NCBI RefSeq assembly: GCF_019774615.1
Contig: NZ_CP081497.1
Coordinates: 1,984,001 to 2,048,000 of the forward strand
Length of the DNA stretch: 64,000 nucleotides
Direction: 5' to 3'
DNA from: Streptomyces sp. BHT-5-2
Lineage (GTDB): Bacteria > Actinomycetota > Actinomycetes > Streptomycetales > Streptomycetaceae
The notes beneath the pieces are model-generated. The model saw only the letters and a list, made by a program, of their open reading frames with translations. It was not told where the DNA came from and ran no database searches. The translations under genes were made by a program, and so were the position numbers. Positions 42,438 to 51,237 of this stretch are shown here, one piece after another (within the stretch, counting starts at the first letter, position 1; every line of letters starts with the position of its first letter).

Positions 42438-43604
42438 ATGGACACCACGGCCCCGATCGCGGACTTCGACGCCCCTGCCGCGCCCACTCCCGCCCCCGCC
42501 TCTTCCTCGGCCCTTCCGGATGCCTCGGCTTCCGAAGCTGTCGCGGCCGACCGGCTGGGGGCCTCGGCCGCGCGGGAACGCACCGCGGTGCTGGAGGAAC
42601 TGATCCGTACCGACCCCGGGCAGTTCCGGGTCCTGACCGGCGACCGCCCCACCGGACGGCTGCACCTGGGCCACTACTTCGGCACGCTCCACAATCGGGT
42701 ACGGCTGCAGAACCTGGGCGCGGAGCTGTTCGTGATCATCGCGGACTACCAGGTGCTCACCGACCGCGATGTGGCCGACAACCTGACCACGTACGTCGAG
42801 GAACTGGTCCTGGACTACCTCGCCATCGGCGTGGACCCGGAGCGCAGCACGATTTTCACGCACAGCGCCGTCCCCGCCCTCAACCAGCTGCTGCTGCCGT
42901 TCCTCAGCCTGGTCTCCGTCGCCGAACTCAACCGCAACCCCACCGTGAAGGACGAGATCAGCCACTCCCGCCAGTCGGCCGTCAGCGGCCTGATGTTCAC
43001 CTATCCCGTCCACCAGGCCGCCGACATCCTCTTCTGCAAGGCCGATCTCGTCCCGGTCGGCCAGGACCAGCTTCCGCACCTCGAACTCACCCGCACCGTC
43101 GCGCGCCGCTTCAACGACCGCTACGGCAACGGCTCCACGGTCTTCCCCCGGCCCGACGCCCTGCTGTCGAGCGCGCCGCTGCTGCTCGGCACCGACGGCA
43201 CCAAGATGAGCAAGAGCCGGGGCAACGCCCTCACCCTGGCCGCCGACGCCGATGAGACCGCCCGGCTGATCAAGGGGGCGAAGACCGACGCCGAGCGCCA
43301 CATCGGCTACGACCCGGCCACCCGCCCCGAGGTGTCCTCACTGCTCCTCCTGGCGGCCCTCTGCCAGGGCCGGACCCCCGAGCAGGTCGCCGCCGACATC
43401 GGCTCCGCGGGCGCCGCCGCGCTGAAGCGGACCGTGACCGAGGCGGTCAACGAGTACCTGGCGCCGATCCGGGCCCGCCGCAGGGCGTACGCGCAGGACC
43501 GCGCCCTGCTCCGCCGGATCCTGCGCGAGGGCAACGAGCGGGCCAACGCCGTGGCCGACGCCACCCTCGCCGAGGTGCGCACCGCGATGAACAGCCACTA
43601 CTGA
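42438..43604 (+). CDS. trpS: Tryptophanyl-tRNA synthetase (attenuation-controlled copy)
   Basis: The 388-residue class I synthetase has the HIGH-type motif LHLGHYFG and the KMSKS motif in GTDGTKMSKSRGN, plus the tryptophan/tRNA regions EISHSRQSAVSGLMFTYPVHQAADILF. About 50 residues rich in Ala, Pro and Ser precede the catalytic core and look disordered. It charges tRNA-Trp. Given the Trp-codon leader, this is probably the inducible, drug-tolerant copy, with a second housekeeping trpS elsewhere (inference). ATG 42438 follows CAGGAGACC. Confidence 0.93.
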   Translation: MDTTAPIADFDAPAAPTPAPASSSALPDASASEAVAADRLGASAARERTAVLEELIRTDPGQFRVLTGDRPTGRLHLGHYFGTLHNRVRLQNLGAELFVIIADYQVLTDRDVADNLTTYVEELVLDYLAIGVDPERSTIFTHSAVPALNQLLLPFLSLVSVAELNRNPTVKDEISHSRQSAVSGLMFTYPVHQAADILFCKADLVPVGQDQLPHLELTRTVARRFNDRYGNGSTVFPRPDALLSSAPLLLGTDGTKMSKSRGNALTLAADADETARLIKGAKTDAERHIGYDPATRPEVSSLLLLAALCQGRTPEQVAADIGSAGAAALKRTVTEAVNEYLAPIRARRRAYAQDRALLRRILREGNERANAVADATLAEVRTAMNSHY

Positions 43605-43621
43605 TGATCAGCCACTACTGA
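43592..43621 (+). repeat. Short duplication of the trpS 3' end
   Basis: CAGCCACTACTGA occurs at 43592-43604 (last codons and stop of trpS) and again at 43609-43621 after TGAT. It is a recent-looking tandem duplication of the gene's end. Confidence 0.6.
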
Positions 43622-43648
43622 GGGCGCGGCCGAAGGCGCAGGCGCCAC

Positions 43649-44149
43649 TCAGTCGGGGACCGTGACGGCCTGTGGGGTCGCCTCCCGGATCCGGGTGGTG
43701 ATCCACTTGATCTGGGTGCGGTTCTCGTCGTGCAGGGCGGATGCCTCGGCGAGCAGTTCGCACTCGCACAGCGCCCGGGCGACCTGGCCGAGCATCACCC
43801 AGCGGATGTGGACGCGCTGCGCCTTCTCGTGCAGGTGGCACAGGTCGTGGAGCAGGGCCAGGCCGGCCTCGCGGCGGTCGCGGCGGAGCGCCGCGGACGT
43901 GTGGCGGACGGCGTCCCGCACCGCGGACAGCGGCTCGGGCGCGGTCGTCTGCGCGTGCAGGCGCACCTCGAAGCGCTCGCCCCAGGCCCGGACGCGCTCG
44001 GCGTGCCGGTCGCACTGCGCGGCGACGGTGTGGGCCGGGTGGTACGTGCCGCAGTCCGCCGCCTGGCGTTCGGCGACGCTCCGGCAGGTCCTCGCCAAGT
44101 CCGTCACGGCGTCGTGGAGTTCCCGCAGGAGGGCGCCGGGCCTGTTCAT
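43649..44149 (-). CDS. Helical partner protein of the molybdoenzyme
   Basis: The 166-residue protein is almost all alpha-helical and contains several His and Cys residues (DCGTYHPAHTVAAQCDRHAER, LLHDLCHLHEKAQRVHIRW, ALCECELL), which could bind metal or a cofactor. Its ATG overlaps the molybdoenzyme stop codon by four bases, so the two are translated together. I do not recognise the family; a chaperone or small electron-transfer subunit is possible. Confidence 0.6.
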   Translation of the reverse strand: MNRPGALLRELHDAVTDLARTCRSVAERQAADCGTYHPAHTVAAQCDRHAERVRAWGERFEVRLHAQTTAPEPLSAVRDAVRHTSAALRRDRREAGLALLHDLCHLHEKAQRVHIRWVMLGQVARALCECELLAEASALHDENRTQIKWITTRIREATPQAVTVPD

Positions 44150-46479
44150 CGTCGCGGCCCCGGCTCCGCGGCATCGGCGACCTTGGTCAGCCGCACCGGA
44201 GTGGCCTTGTAGACGGGTTGCTTGGACACCGGGTCCCATGCGGTGTGGGTGAGTTCGTTGGCGGCCCGGTCGTGCCGTCCGGGGTCGGTCCGGTCGAAGT
44301 AGCCGTAGTGGAACGGGACGAACACCAGGCCGGGACGGCTGCCGCGCAGCACCGCGGGGGCCTCGATCTCGCCCTGGCGGGAGGACACCCGCACCAGGTC
44401 GCCCTCGGCGATGTCCCGGCTGTGCGCGTCGTCGGGATGCAGCTCCACCCACACCTCCGGGGCCGCGTCGTCGAGTTCGGGGACGCGGGCGGTCTTGGTG
44501 CGGGTGCGCCAGTGGTACACGCAGCGGCCGGTGGTCAGCTGCAACGGGTGGTCCTCGTCCGGGAGTTCGTGCGGCGGCAGGTAGTGCGCCGCCTTCAGGA
44601 CGGCCCGGCCCGCGGGGTCGTGCAGCCGGTACTCGTCGGGTTCGTGCTGGGCGCCGGTGGCGAGGTCGTGCCCGTAGTCCTCGCAGCGGTCGGCGGCGGT
44701 GGGGAAGACATGGTCGGTGTAGAGGCGCTCGGTGCCGTCGGGGGCGGACTCCGTGCAGGGCCACTGCACACCGTCGCTGCCGCGCAGCCGCTCGTAGGTG
44801 AGGGCGGACTGGTCGCAGGGCCGCCCCTCGGTCAGGGCGATGAAGTCGTGCCAGGCGTCCTCCGGCTGGTGCCAGCGCACCAGCGGGCCGCCGTCGCGGT
44901 CGGTCAGGTGCATCCGCCGGGCGTAGTCGAGCAGGACGGCGAAGTCGCTGCGGGCCTCTCCGGGCGGTTCGACGGCCTTGTGCGACAGGTGGACGGTGCG
45001 GTCGGCGTTGGTGACACAGCCGGTCTTCTCGCCCCACATGGCGGCGGGCAGCACCACGTCCGCCAGGGCGGTGGTCTCGGTCGGGAAGGCGTCGGAGACG
45101 ACGAGGAAGAGCCGGTCGGATCCGAGGACGGAGCGGATGCGGTGCAGGTCGGGGAGGGAGACGGCGGGGTTGGACCCGGTGATCCAGAGGAACCTGATCG
45201 AACCGGTCTCGCAGAGCCGGAAGATCTCCATGGCGTGCGTGGGCGACCAGTGGGGGATGCGCGGTGCGTCGACGTTCCAGTGGTCGGCCAGGCGTCGGAC
45301 ATGGGCGTCGTTCTGCCAGTTGAGGAAGGCGGGCAGGGAGCCGTCGGCGCCTGCCTCCCGGGCGTTCTCGGCGCTGGGCTGGTCGTTCATCTGGAAGACC
45401 GTGGCCCCGGGCCGTCCGATCATGCCGCGTACCAGGTTGATGTTGTTGACCTGCACGGCCGCCGCGGTGGCCTGGTGCGACTGGTAGACGCCCTGTAGGA
45501 CGGTCGACACCAGGTGGTGGGCGGTCCCGAGGAGGTGCGCCGCGCGCCGGACGAGGTGCGCCGGGACGCCGCAGATCTCCGCGGCCCGCTCCGCGGGATA
45601 GTCCGCGACGGTCCCGGCCAGCTCGGCGAAGCCGGTGGTGCGGGCGTCGACGAAGCTCCGGTCGATCCGGTCGTTCCGGATCAGTTCGTGCAGCAGCGCG
45701 TTGAGCAGGGCGACGTTGGTGCCCGGCCGGACGGGCAGGTGCACGTCGGCGGCGCGGGCGGTCGGCGTCAGCCGCGGATCGACGACGATCAGCCGCGGGC
45801 GGTCCGGACCGTGCAGCCGGTCGAGCATCCGCGCCCACAGCACCGTCTGGCTCTCGGCGACGTTGTGGCCGACGAGGAACAGCGTGTCGCAGTGGTCGAT
45901 GTCGGTGTACGAGCCGGGGTCCCCGTCGCTGCCGAAGCTCTCGACCAGCGCCGATCGCGCGGTCGCGGTGCACAGCCTGGTGCTGCCGTCCAGATGGGGC
46001 GTGCCGATCCCGCCGCGGGCGATCAGCGCCTGGGCGTAGTGCTCCTCCGCGAAGAGCTGGCCGCTGGTGTAGAACGCCATGGCCAGCGGGCCGTGGCGGG
46101 AGAGCACGGCCTGCGAACGCTCGACCACGGCCGTCATGGCGGTGTCCCAGTCGACCCGCCGCAGCGCACCGTCGATCCGCATCTGCGGGTGGAGCAGCCG
46201 GTCCCGCGCGTGGCCGGCCTGCCAGCCGAACAGTCCCTTCGGGCCGAGCCGGCCGTGGTTGACGCGGTCCTGGGCGCGGCCCCGCACCCCCACGATGCGG
46301 CCGTCGGAGACGGCGATGTCCAGTCCGCAGCCGTTGGAACACAGCATGCAGACCGACGGCACCCACCGTTCGACGTGGTCGTGCGGGATCGCCAGGCAGG
46401 CATCGACGCGGAGCGGCCAGCCGCCGCCGGCGGGATAGGGGGTCCGCTTGCCCCACACATCGCCGATCCGGTCAGCCAT
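44146..46479 (-). CDS. Molybdopterin oxidoreductase (assimilatory nitrate reductase-like)
   Basis: The 777-residue protein belongs to the DMSO-reductase superfamily: N-terminal 4Fe-4S motif SVCMLCSNGCGLDI, the Mo-ligand region GSTRLCTATARSALVESFGSDGDPG with Cys as in NapA/NasC, LFLVGHNVAESQ, and a C-terminal MGD-binding domain (LTTGRCVYHWRTRTKTARVPEL). The fourth cluster Cys is replaced: the usual GRLCPKG reads GRLGPKG. No signal peptide or Tat motif is present, so it is cytoplasmic. No nitrite reductase or molybdenum-cofactor genes are adjacent, so nitrate is only a likely substrate. Confidence 0.82.
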   Translation of the reverse strand: MADRIGDVWGKRTPYPAGGGWPLRVDACLAIPHDHVERWVPSVCMLCSNGCGLDIAVSDGRIVGVRGRAQDRVNHGRLGPKGLFGWQAGHARDRLLHPQMRIDGALRRVDWDTAMTAVVERSQAVLSRHGPLAMAFYTSGQLFAEEHYAQALIARGGIGTPHLDGSTRLCTATARSALVESFGSDGDPGSYTDIDHCDTLFLVGHNVAESQTVLWARMLDRLHGPDRPRLIVVDPRLTPTARAADVHLPVRPGTNVALLNALLHELIRNDRIDRSFVDARTTGFAELAGTVADYPAERAAEICGVPAHLVRRAAHLLGTAHHLVSTVLQGVYQSHQATAAAVQVNNINLVRGMIGRPGATVFQMNDQPSAENAREAGADGSLPAFLNWQNDAHVRRLADHWNVDAPRIPHWSPTHAMEIFRLCETGSIRFLWITGSNPAVSLPDLHRIRSVLGSDRLFLVVSDAFPTETTALADVVLPAAMWGEKTGCVTNADRTVHLSHKAVEPPGEARSDFAVLLDYARRMHLTDRDGGPLVRWHQPEDAWHDFIALTEGRPCDQSALTYERLRGSDGVQWPCTESAPDGTERLYTDHVFPTAADRCEDYGHDLATGAQHEPDEYRLHDPAGRAVLKAAHYLPPHELPDEDHPLQLTTGRCVYHWRTRTKTARVPELDDAAPEVWVELHPDDAHSRDIAEGDLVRVSSRQGEIEAPAVLRGSRPGLVFVPFHYGYFDRTDPGRHDRAANELTHTAWDPVSKQPVYKATPVRLTKVADAAEPGPRR

Positions 46480-46930
46480 TGTGTGCTCCCTTCCCTCACT
46501 GTCCGCCGAACCGGACGCTGGGCCGCGCCCGCCGGACTCCGCCGCACCAGCGGCCCGCGCCGGCCGGGGACCGCGCGGACCGCGACCGGTCGGCCGCCCC
46601 CGACCTTACGCTGCGTGATCGCCCAACTCCGGCTGCGAATCCCGGCGCACCCGCGCGTCCGGCCGCCGCGCACCCGGCCGACGCGCGTCCCGGGTCGCCG
46701 GGCACCCCGCTGAGCTGAGGCTTCGTCAGATCCAGGCGGGTGCACGGCGCATGGTCGGTCGAAACGAAAACCGCCCGTCTGGCGTCGCCTGACGTGCCGT
46801 CAGATAGCCGCGCGGAGGCCCATCCGGGCGAACGCCCCGGTGCGGTCGGTCAGCGTTTGCCGCCCCGGGGGCCGGCGACCACAGTGGGAGGTGGGGCCGT
46901 CCGGCGAGCCGTCGCAGGAGGAGTGCAGCC
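46480..46930. other. 451-bp divergent intergenic region
   Basis: I see no gene. It must hold promoters for the molybdoenzyme (minus) and the small membrane protein (plus). The clearest element is the palindrome CTGACG-TGC-CGTCAG at 46789-46803, identical in its core to the one upstream of hydA. Confidence 0.5.
46789..46803. promoter_or_regulatory. CTGACGTGCCGTCAG palindrome
   Basis: A perfect inverted repeat with 6-bp arms and a 3-bp centre, 127 bp upstream of the small membrane-protein gene. Fourteen of its bases match the site at 37920-37933, so one regulator may act at both. Confidence 0.5.
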
Positions 46931-47200
46931 ATGAGGCGTCCACGCACCGGGACCGAGCCGGTGACCGCCCGCAGCCCCCTGCGGCTGCGGCTCATCATGG
47001 CCTCCGCCGCGCTGGTCGTCTTCGTCGCGGCGACGGCGGGCCTGGTGATCTGGGCGGACTCCGCCGGCCCGAACACCTACCCCGGCCGGAACGCGCTGCT
47101 CGTCCTGGCCGTGGTCTGCGGCATCCTCGCGCTCCTCGCCGCCGTGGACCTCGTCGTGCTCGCCCGCCGCCACCGACGCGGGGAGGACGCGGACGCTTAG
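46931..47200 (+). CDS. Small two-helix membrane protein (DUF6343-like)
   Basis: The 89-residue protein starts MRRPRTGTEPVTARSPLRLRL, a motif I associate with DUF6343 proteins of Streptomyces, followed by two membrane helices (LIMASAALVVFVAATAGLVIW and LLVLAVVCGILALLAAVDLVVL) and a charged tail. Function unknown. The start follows AGGAGGAG. Confidence 0.75.
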   Translation: MRRPRTGTEPVTARSPLRLRLIMASAALVVFVAATAGLVIWADSAGPNTYPGRNALLVLAVVCGILALLAAVDLVVLARRHRRGEDADA

Positions 47201-47361
47201 CGTCTGCCCGACGGGCCGGGGCCGGGAGAGCGGCGTCGGCCGGGCGGGACGGCCGCGAGCGCCGCAACGCCCCCAAGGTGGGCTGGTGTTGGGCCGGCAG
47301 CCGTCACGCCTGGCTCGGCTTCGCCTCGGCGACGGGGCGGCGGTCCGGCTGGTCCGCCTAC

Positions 47362-47415
47362 TCCGCCTGCCCCTTCCGGTCCGCCTGCCCCTTCCAGTCC
47401 GTCCGGCCCTTCCGG
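47362..47415. repeat. Three 18-bp tandem repeats downstream of a MarR gene
   Basis: The units TCCGCCTGCCCCTTCCGG, TCCGCCTGCCCCTTCCAG and TCCGTCCGGCCCTTCCGG run head to tail at 47362-47415, ending 13 bp after the stop codon of the minus-strand regulator. They could be remnants of coding repeat or of slippage; no function is visible. Confidence 0.6.
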
Positions 47416-47428
47416 ATCGTCCGTCCGT

Positions 47429-47872
47429 CTAGTCGGGCCGTACCGAGTTGAGGAGGGTGGCGCACCGTTGCAGCAGGCCGACGAGGGTCGCCCGTTCCTC
47501 GTCCGTGAACTCGTCGGCCAGCGCGCGCTCCACGCTCACCGCCCGCGCGTCGGCGATCGCCATGACCGCGTGGCCCTCGTCGGTGAGCCGGATCTCCAGC
47601 ACGTTCCGGTGCCACTCGTGCGGGGTGCGCTGGATGAGGCCGCGCTCCTGGAGGTTCTTCAGCACCGTGTTCATCGTCGGTGGCGTCACGCCGCACGCCC
47701 GCGCCAGCGCGGCGGCCGAGATGCCGGGCCGCTCGGAGCTGTAGAGCAGGGCCGCGTACTGCGGGACCGTCAGGCCGGCCGGCTTCAGCGCCGCGTGCTT
47801 GGCGCCGTTCAGGGCCTGCTCGGCGCGCTTGATGGAGGAACCGAGGCGCTCGGACACGGGCATGGACGTCAT
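47429..47872 (-). CDS. MarR-family transcriptional regulator
   Basis: The 147-residue protein has the winged helix TVPQYAALLYSSERPGISAAALARACGVTPPTMNTVLKNLQERGLIQR, the wing NVLEIRLTDEGHAVM and the dimer helices. ATG 47872 (MTSMPVSERL) is preferred over ATG 47863 because GCAGGG precedes it. It is divergent from the secreted SMP-30-like gene about 190 bp away, a plausible target. Confidence 0.83.
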   Translation of the reverse strand: MTSMPVSERLGSSIKRAEQALNGAKHAALKPAGLTVPQYAALLYSSERPGISAAALARACGVTPPTMNTVLKNLQERGLIQRTPHEWHRNVLEIRLTDEGHAVMAIADARAVSVERALADEFTDEERATLVGLLQRCATLLNSVRPD

Positions 47873-48064
47873 CCCTGCATCGTAATGGCCGTATAGCAGG
47901 TGAGGGCTCGCTCGGCAATGTGCATCCACATGAGGATTAGTGTCTTGACGAGCATTAGAGTTCGAATCTACCTTCGTGTTCGTTCACTCGTTTCTTGCGA
48001 CCAGTCGGTCGTCTGCGGATGCCAGGTGTCAGCTGTAGGCGGCCTCAACGGGGGGGACCCACCC

Positions 48065-49093
48065 ATGACTTGCTCGATCGCCCGCCGCGCTCTGGTGCCG
48101 GCCGCTCTGGCGCTGGCGGCGGCCGTCGTCGTACCGCCGGTCGCCACCGCGAGCACCCGACCCGAATCCCACGCCCGCACCCAGGGACACGTCCGTACCG
48201 CCCACGTCCGTACCGCCTACGACCTGCCCGGCGAGCGCGCCTACCCGGAGGGCGTCGCCGCCGACCCGCGCACCGGCGACATCTACGTCGGCTCCTACGC
48301 CACCGGCGCCGTGTACCAGGCGACGCCCGGACGCCACGCCGCCCGGATCTTCCTGCCGGCCGGCGCCGACGGGCGTACCACCGCCAACGGCCTCAAGGTC
48401 GACCGCGCCGGCCGACTGTGGGTCATCGACTCGACCGCCGGCGTCGCCGTCTACGACCTCCGCGACCGCAGGCTCCTCGCCCGCTTCGACGTCACGGGAA
48501 CCGCGAGGTCCTTCGTCAACGACCTGGTCGTCACCCCGGACGGCACTGCCTATCTGACCGACAGCTACCGGGGTGTCGTCTACCGCGTCACACCCGGTCA
48601 GCTGGCCCGGGTCGCGGCGCACGGTCGACGTGCCGGGCTGACCGCCGCCTACGACCTGTCCCGCGTACTCCCCCCGGTCCCGGCCGGCACCGTCACCCTC
48701 AACGGCATCGCCGCCGCCCCCTCCGGCCGCTACCTCCTCACCGTCGACATGACCGCCGGCACCCTCTACCGCATCGACCCGACCACCGGCGCGATCCGCC
48801 AAGTCGCCCTGCACGGCGGCGACATGAAGCACGGTGACGGCCTCGAAATGCGCGGAAACACCCTCTGGGTCGTCCACAACGTGGCCAACAGCATCAGCCG
48901 GTGGCGGGTAACCGATGACGGCCGCGCCGCCCGCAGGGAGCGCAGCCTCACCGACCCGGCGCTGCAGATTCCGACCACGGTCGTCCACAGCGGCGGCCGG
49001 ATGCTCGTCGTCCGCTCGCAGTTCGACAAGGGCGGCCCCATGGGCGGCAGCGACCCGCAGCCCTTCACCGTCGCCGAGGTCGACGGCATCTGA
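48065..49093 (+). CDS. Secreted SMP-30/gluconolactonase-like beta-propeller protein
   Basis: The 342-residue precursor has a signal peptide (AALALAAAVVVPPVATAST). Beta-propeller blades follow: YPEGVAADPRTGDIYVGSYATG, NGLKVDRAGRLWVIDSTAGVAVYD, VNDLVVTPDGTAYLTDSYRGV and LNGIAAAPSGRYLLTVDMTAG. This is the SMP-30/NHL-type repeat. The acidic metal residues expected of an active lactonase are not clearly placed, so it may be a binding protein. The ATG 48065 start has GGGGGGA upstream. Confidence 0.8.
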   Translation: MTCSIARRALVPAALALAAAVVVPPVATASTRPESHARTQGHVRTAHVRTAYDLPGERAYPEGVAADPRTGDIYVGSYATGAVYQATPGRHAARIFLPAGADGRTTANGLKVDRAGRLWVIDSTAGVAVYDLRDRRLLARFDVTGTARSFVNDLVVTPDGTAYLTDSYRGVVYRVTPGQLARVAAHGRRAGLTAAYDLSRVLPPVPAGTVTLNGIAAAPSGRYLLTVDMTAGTLYRIDPTTGAIRQVALHGGDMKHGDGLEMRGNTLWVVHNVANSISRWRVTDDGRAARRERSLTDPALQIPTTVVHSGGRMLVVRSQFDKGGPMGGSDPQPFTVAEVDGI

Positions 49094-49174
49094 GCCGCGC
49101 CGGCGCGCCACCCGCCCAACCGTCCGGAGGCGACGAATGCGCCCGGGAATTCCGGGAGTTCGGTTACTTCTCGT

Positions 49175-50239
49175 TCAGGGAATTCGCGCCGTCCACTCCT
49201 CGTTCTGGAATTTACGGAGGACGAGCTCCCGGGCGCGGGCGAGTTCTCCGGGGGTGACGTCGCCGCGGGTGAGTCCGTAGCGCGAGCGGAAGGAGTCGAT
49301 CATCTTCTCGATGACGGCTTCGCGGGGGAGCCCGGTCTGGCGGCGCAGCGGATCGACGCGTTTCTTGGCGCTTCTGGTCCCCTTGTCGGAGAGCTTTTCC
49401 TTGCCGATGCGCAGCACGTCGAGCATTTTGTCGGCGTCGATGTCGTAGGACATGGTGACGTGGTGCAGCACCGCGCCGGGGCCGCCTCCCGGGCCGACCA
49501 TCCGTTTCTGTGCGGCGCCGGCCACCTTCCCCAGTTCGGTGGCGATGTCGTTCAGCGGCTGGTACCAGGCTTTGATTCCCATGTCGCCGAGCGCGGTGAG
49601 CACCCAGTCGTCGAGATAGGCGTAGGAATCCGCGAAGGACAGTCCGGAAACCAGGGCCTCGGGCACCGCGAGGGAGTAGGTGATGGTGCTCTGCGGCTCG
49701 GCGAACATCGCCCCGCCGCCGGAGATCCGGCGCACCACCGTGACGCCGTGGCGGGCCGCGCCCGCGGCGTCGACCTCGTTGCGCAGGGACTGGAAGCTGC
49801 CGATGATGACGGCCGGGGCGTCCCATTCCCAGACCCGGAGGGTGGGCGGCCGGCGGCCCGCCGCCACCTCCGTGGTGATGACCTCGTCGAGGGCCATGTG
49901 AAGGGCCGGCGGCTGCGGCGCGGTGTGGATGAGCTGCCAGTCGTAATCGCTCCAGTCGGTGGCCTGGGCGAGGGCCCGGCGCACCGCGACGGCGACGCTC
50001 TCACTGGTGAAACCGAAAAGCACCGCCGATTCGGGGAGTGCGGTGTCGATACGGTCCCGCAGGCCGGCGGTATCGGTGTCGACCGGTGCGCCTTCCAGCG
50101 CGGAGTTGATGTCCAGGATCGCCTCGTCGGGTTCCAGGAAGAAGTCACCGGCCACCCGGACATTTCTCAGCCGGCCGCCCTCGACGTCCAGATCGACGAC
50201 CACCAGCTTGCCGCCCGGGACTTTGTATTCGCCGTGCAC
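49175..50239 (-). CDS. lplA: Lipoate-protein ligase A family protein
   Basis: The 354-residue protein has an N-terminal accessory domain (about 1-90) ahead of a biotin/lipoate ligase domain: PPALHMALDEVITTEVAAGRRPPTLRVWEW, the RRISGGGAMF loop, and GKVAGAAQKRM with the catalytic lysine. The C-terminal part has RSAKKRVDPLRRQTG. It attaches scavenged lipoate, or octanoate, to dehydrogenase subunits. The order of the domains is inverted with respect to E. coli LplA. Start GTG 50239 has GGAGAG upstream. Confidence 0.83.
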   Translation of the reverse strand: MHGEYKVPGGKLVVVDLDVEGGRLRNVRVAGDFFLEPDEAILDINSALEGAPVDTDTAGLRDRIDTALPESAVLFGFTSESVAVAVRRALAQATDWSDYDWQLIHTAPQPPALHMALDEVITTEVAAGRRPPTLRVWEWDAPAVIIGSFQSLRNEVDAAGAARHGVTVVRRISGGGAMFAEPQSTITYSLAVPEALVSGLSFADSYAYLDDWVLTALGDMGIKAWYQPLNDIATELGKVAGAAQKRMVGPGGGPGAVLHHVTMSYDIDADKMLDVLRIGKEKLSDKGTRSAKKRVDPLRRQTGLPREAVIEKMIDSFRSRYGLTRGDVTPGELARARELVLRKFQNEEWTARIP

Positions 50240-50337
50240 TCCGCACTCTCCGCCTCGTAAAGCACCGTGATCCGACACGGTGCCGGATTCTCCTGACACG
50301 GTAACCGCACGGCGGGTGAATACGGTGCGGCGTACCG

Positions 50338-51207
50338 TCACACCCCGGGGGTCGTGGGCGTCGCCGCCCAGCTCGCCAGCAGCCTCAACCGCTCCTCCGT
50401 CCGCGAACCCGGCTCCGGCGTGTAGACCACCAGCATCTGGTCCGGCTCGCCCGGGACCGTCAACGTCTCGTAGGGCAGGGCCAGTTCGCCGACCACGGGG
50501 TGCGCCAGGCGCTTGGTGCCGTAGCTCTTCTCCCGGACCTGATGGTCCGCCCACAGGCGGCGGAAGTCCTCGCTCGCCAGCGACAACTCACCCACGAGCG
50601 TGGCAAGTTGAGGGTCCTGCGGATGGTTTCCGGCGTCCAGGCGCAGATGCGCGACGGTCTCCGCGGCCACCGCCGGCCACTCCGGGTACGTCTCGCGGGC
50701 CCGCGGGTCGAGGAACACCTGGCGCGGTATGTTGCGGTCCCGGGGTGCCATCTGTGAGAAGCCGACGACGGCGTCACCCAGGTCGTTCCAGGCGAGCACG
50801 TCCATACGGCGGCCGAGGAGGAACGCCGGGGCCCGGTCGACGGTGTCCAAGAGCAGCCGCAGGCCGGGGCGGACCTTCTGGGGCGCGGGGTCGGCGGCGG
50901 CCCTCCGGGGCCCCGCGCGGCGCACGCCCGGCCGGGCGACCTTGCGCAGATACCCCTGCTCGGTGTCGTCCAGGCGCAGCACCCGCCCGATCGCATCGAG
51001 CACGGCATCCGAGACCGACGGGCCACGGCCCTGCTCCAGCCGGATGTAGTAGTCGACGCTGACGCCCGCGAGCTGGGCGACCTCCTCCCGGCGCAGCCCC
51101 GGCACCCGCCGCCGGCCATGACCGGGCAGCCCGACCTCCTCCGGCCGGATCCGCGCGCGCCGCGACCGCAGGAAGTCCCCGATCTCCCGCCCTATGGGTG
51201 TGTCCAT
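50338..51207 (-). CDS. XRE-family regulator with MmyB-like ligand domain
   Basis: The 289-residue protein starts with a helix-turn-helix (IGDFLRSRRARIRPEEVG, then VPGLRREEVAQLAGVSVDYYIRLEQGRG) and continues with an MmyB-like PAS domain (FLLGRRMDVLAWNDLGDAVVG, PRARETYPEWPAVAAETVAHLR). MmyB-type regulators commonly sit divergent to one oxidoreductase gene, as here with the SDR gene. The intergenic region has overlapping CCTGG/CCAGG inverted repeats that could be its operator. Confidence 0.87.
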   Translation of the reverse strand: MDTPIGREIGDFLRSRRARIRPEEVGLPGHGRRRVPGLRREEVAQLAGVSVDYYIRLEQGRGPSVSDAVLDAIGRVLRLDDTEQGYLRKVARPGVRRAGPRRAAADPAPQKVRPGLRLLLDTVDRAPAFLLGRRMDVLAWNDLGDAVVGFSQMAPRDRNIPRQVFLDPRARETYPEWPAVAAETVAHLRLDAGNHPQDPQLATLVGELSLASEDFRRLWADHQVREKSYGTKRLAHPVVGELALPYETLTVPGEPDQMLVVYTPEPGSRTEERLRLLASWAATPTTPGV

Positions 51208-51237
51208 GCCGGTGATCCTAGGACGTGTCCCCGCGTC

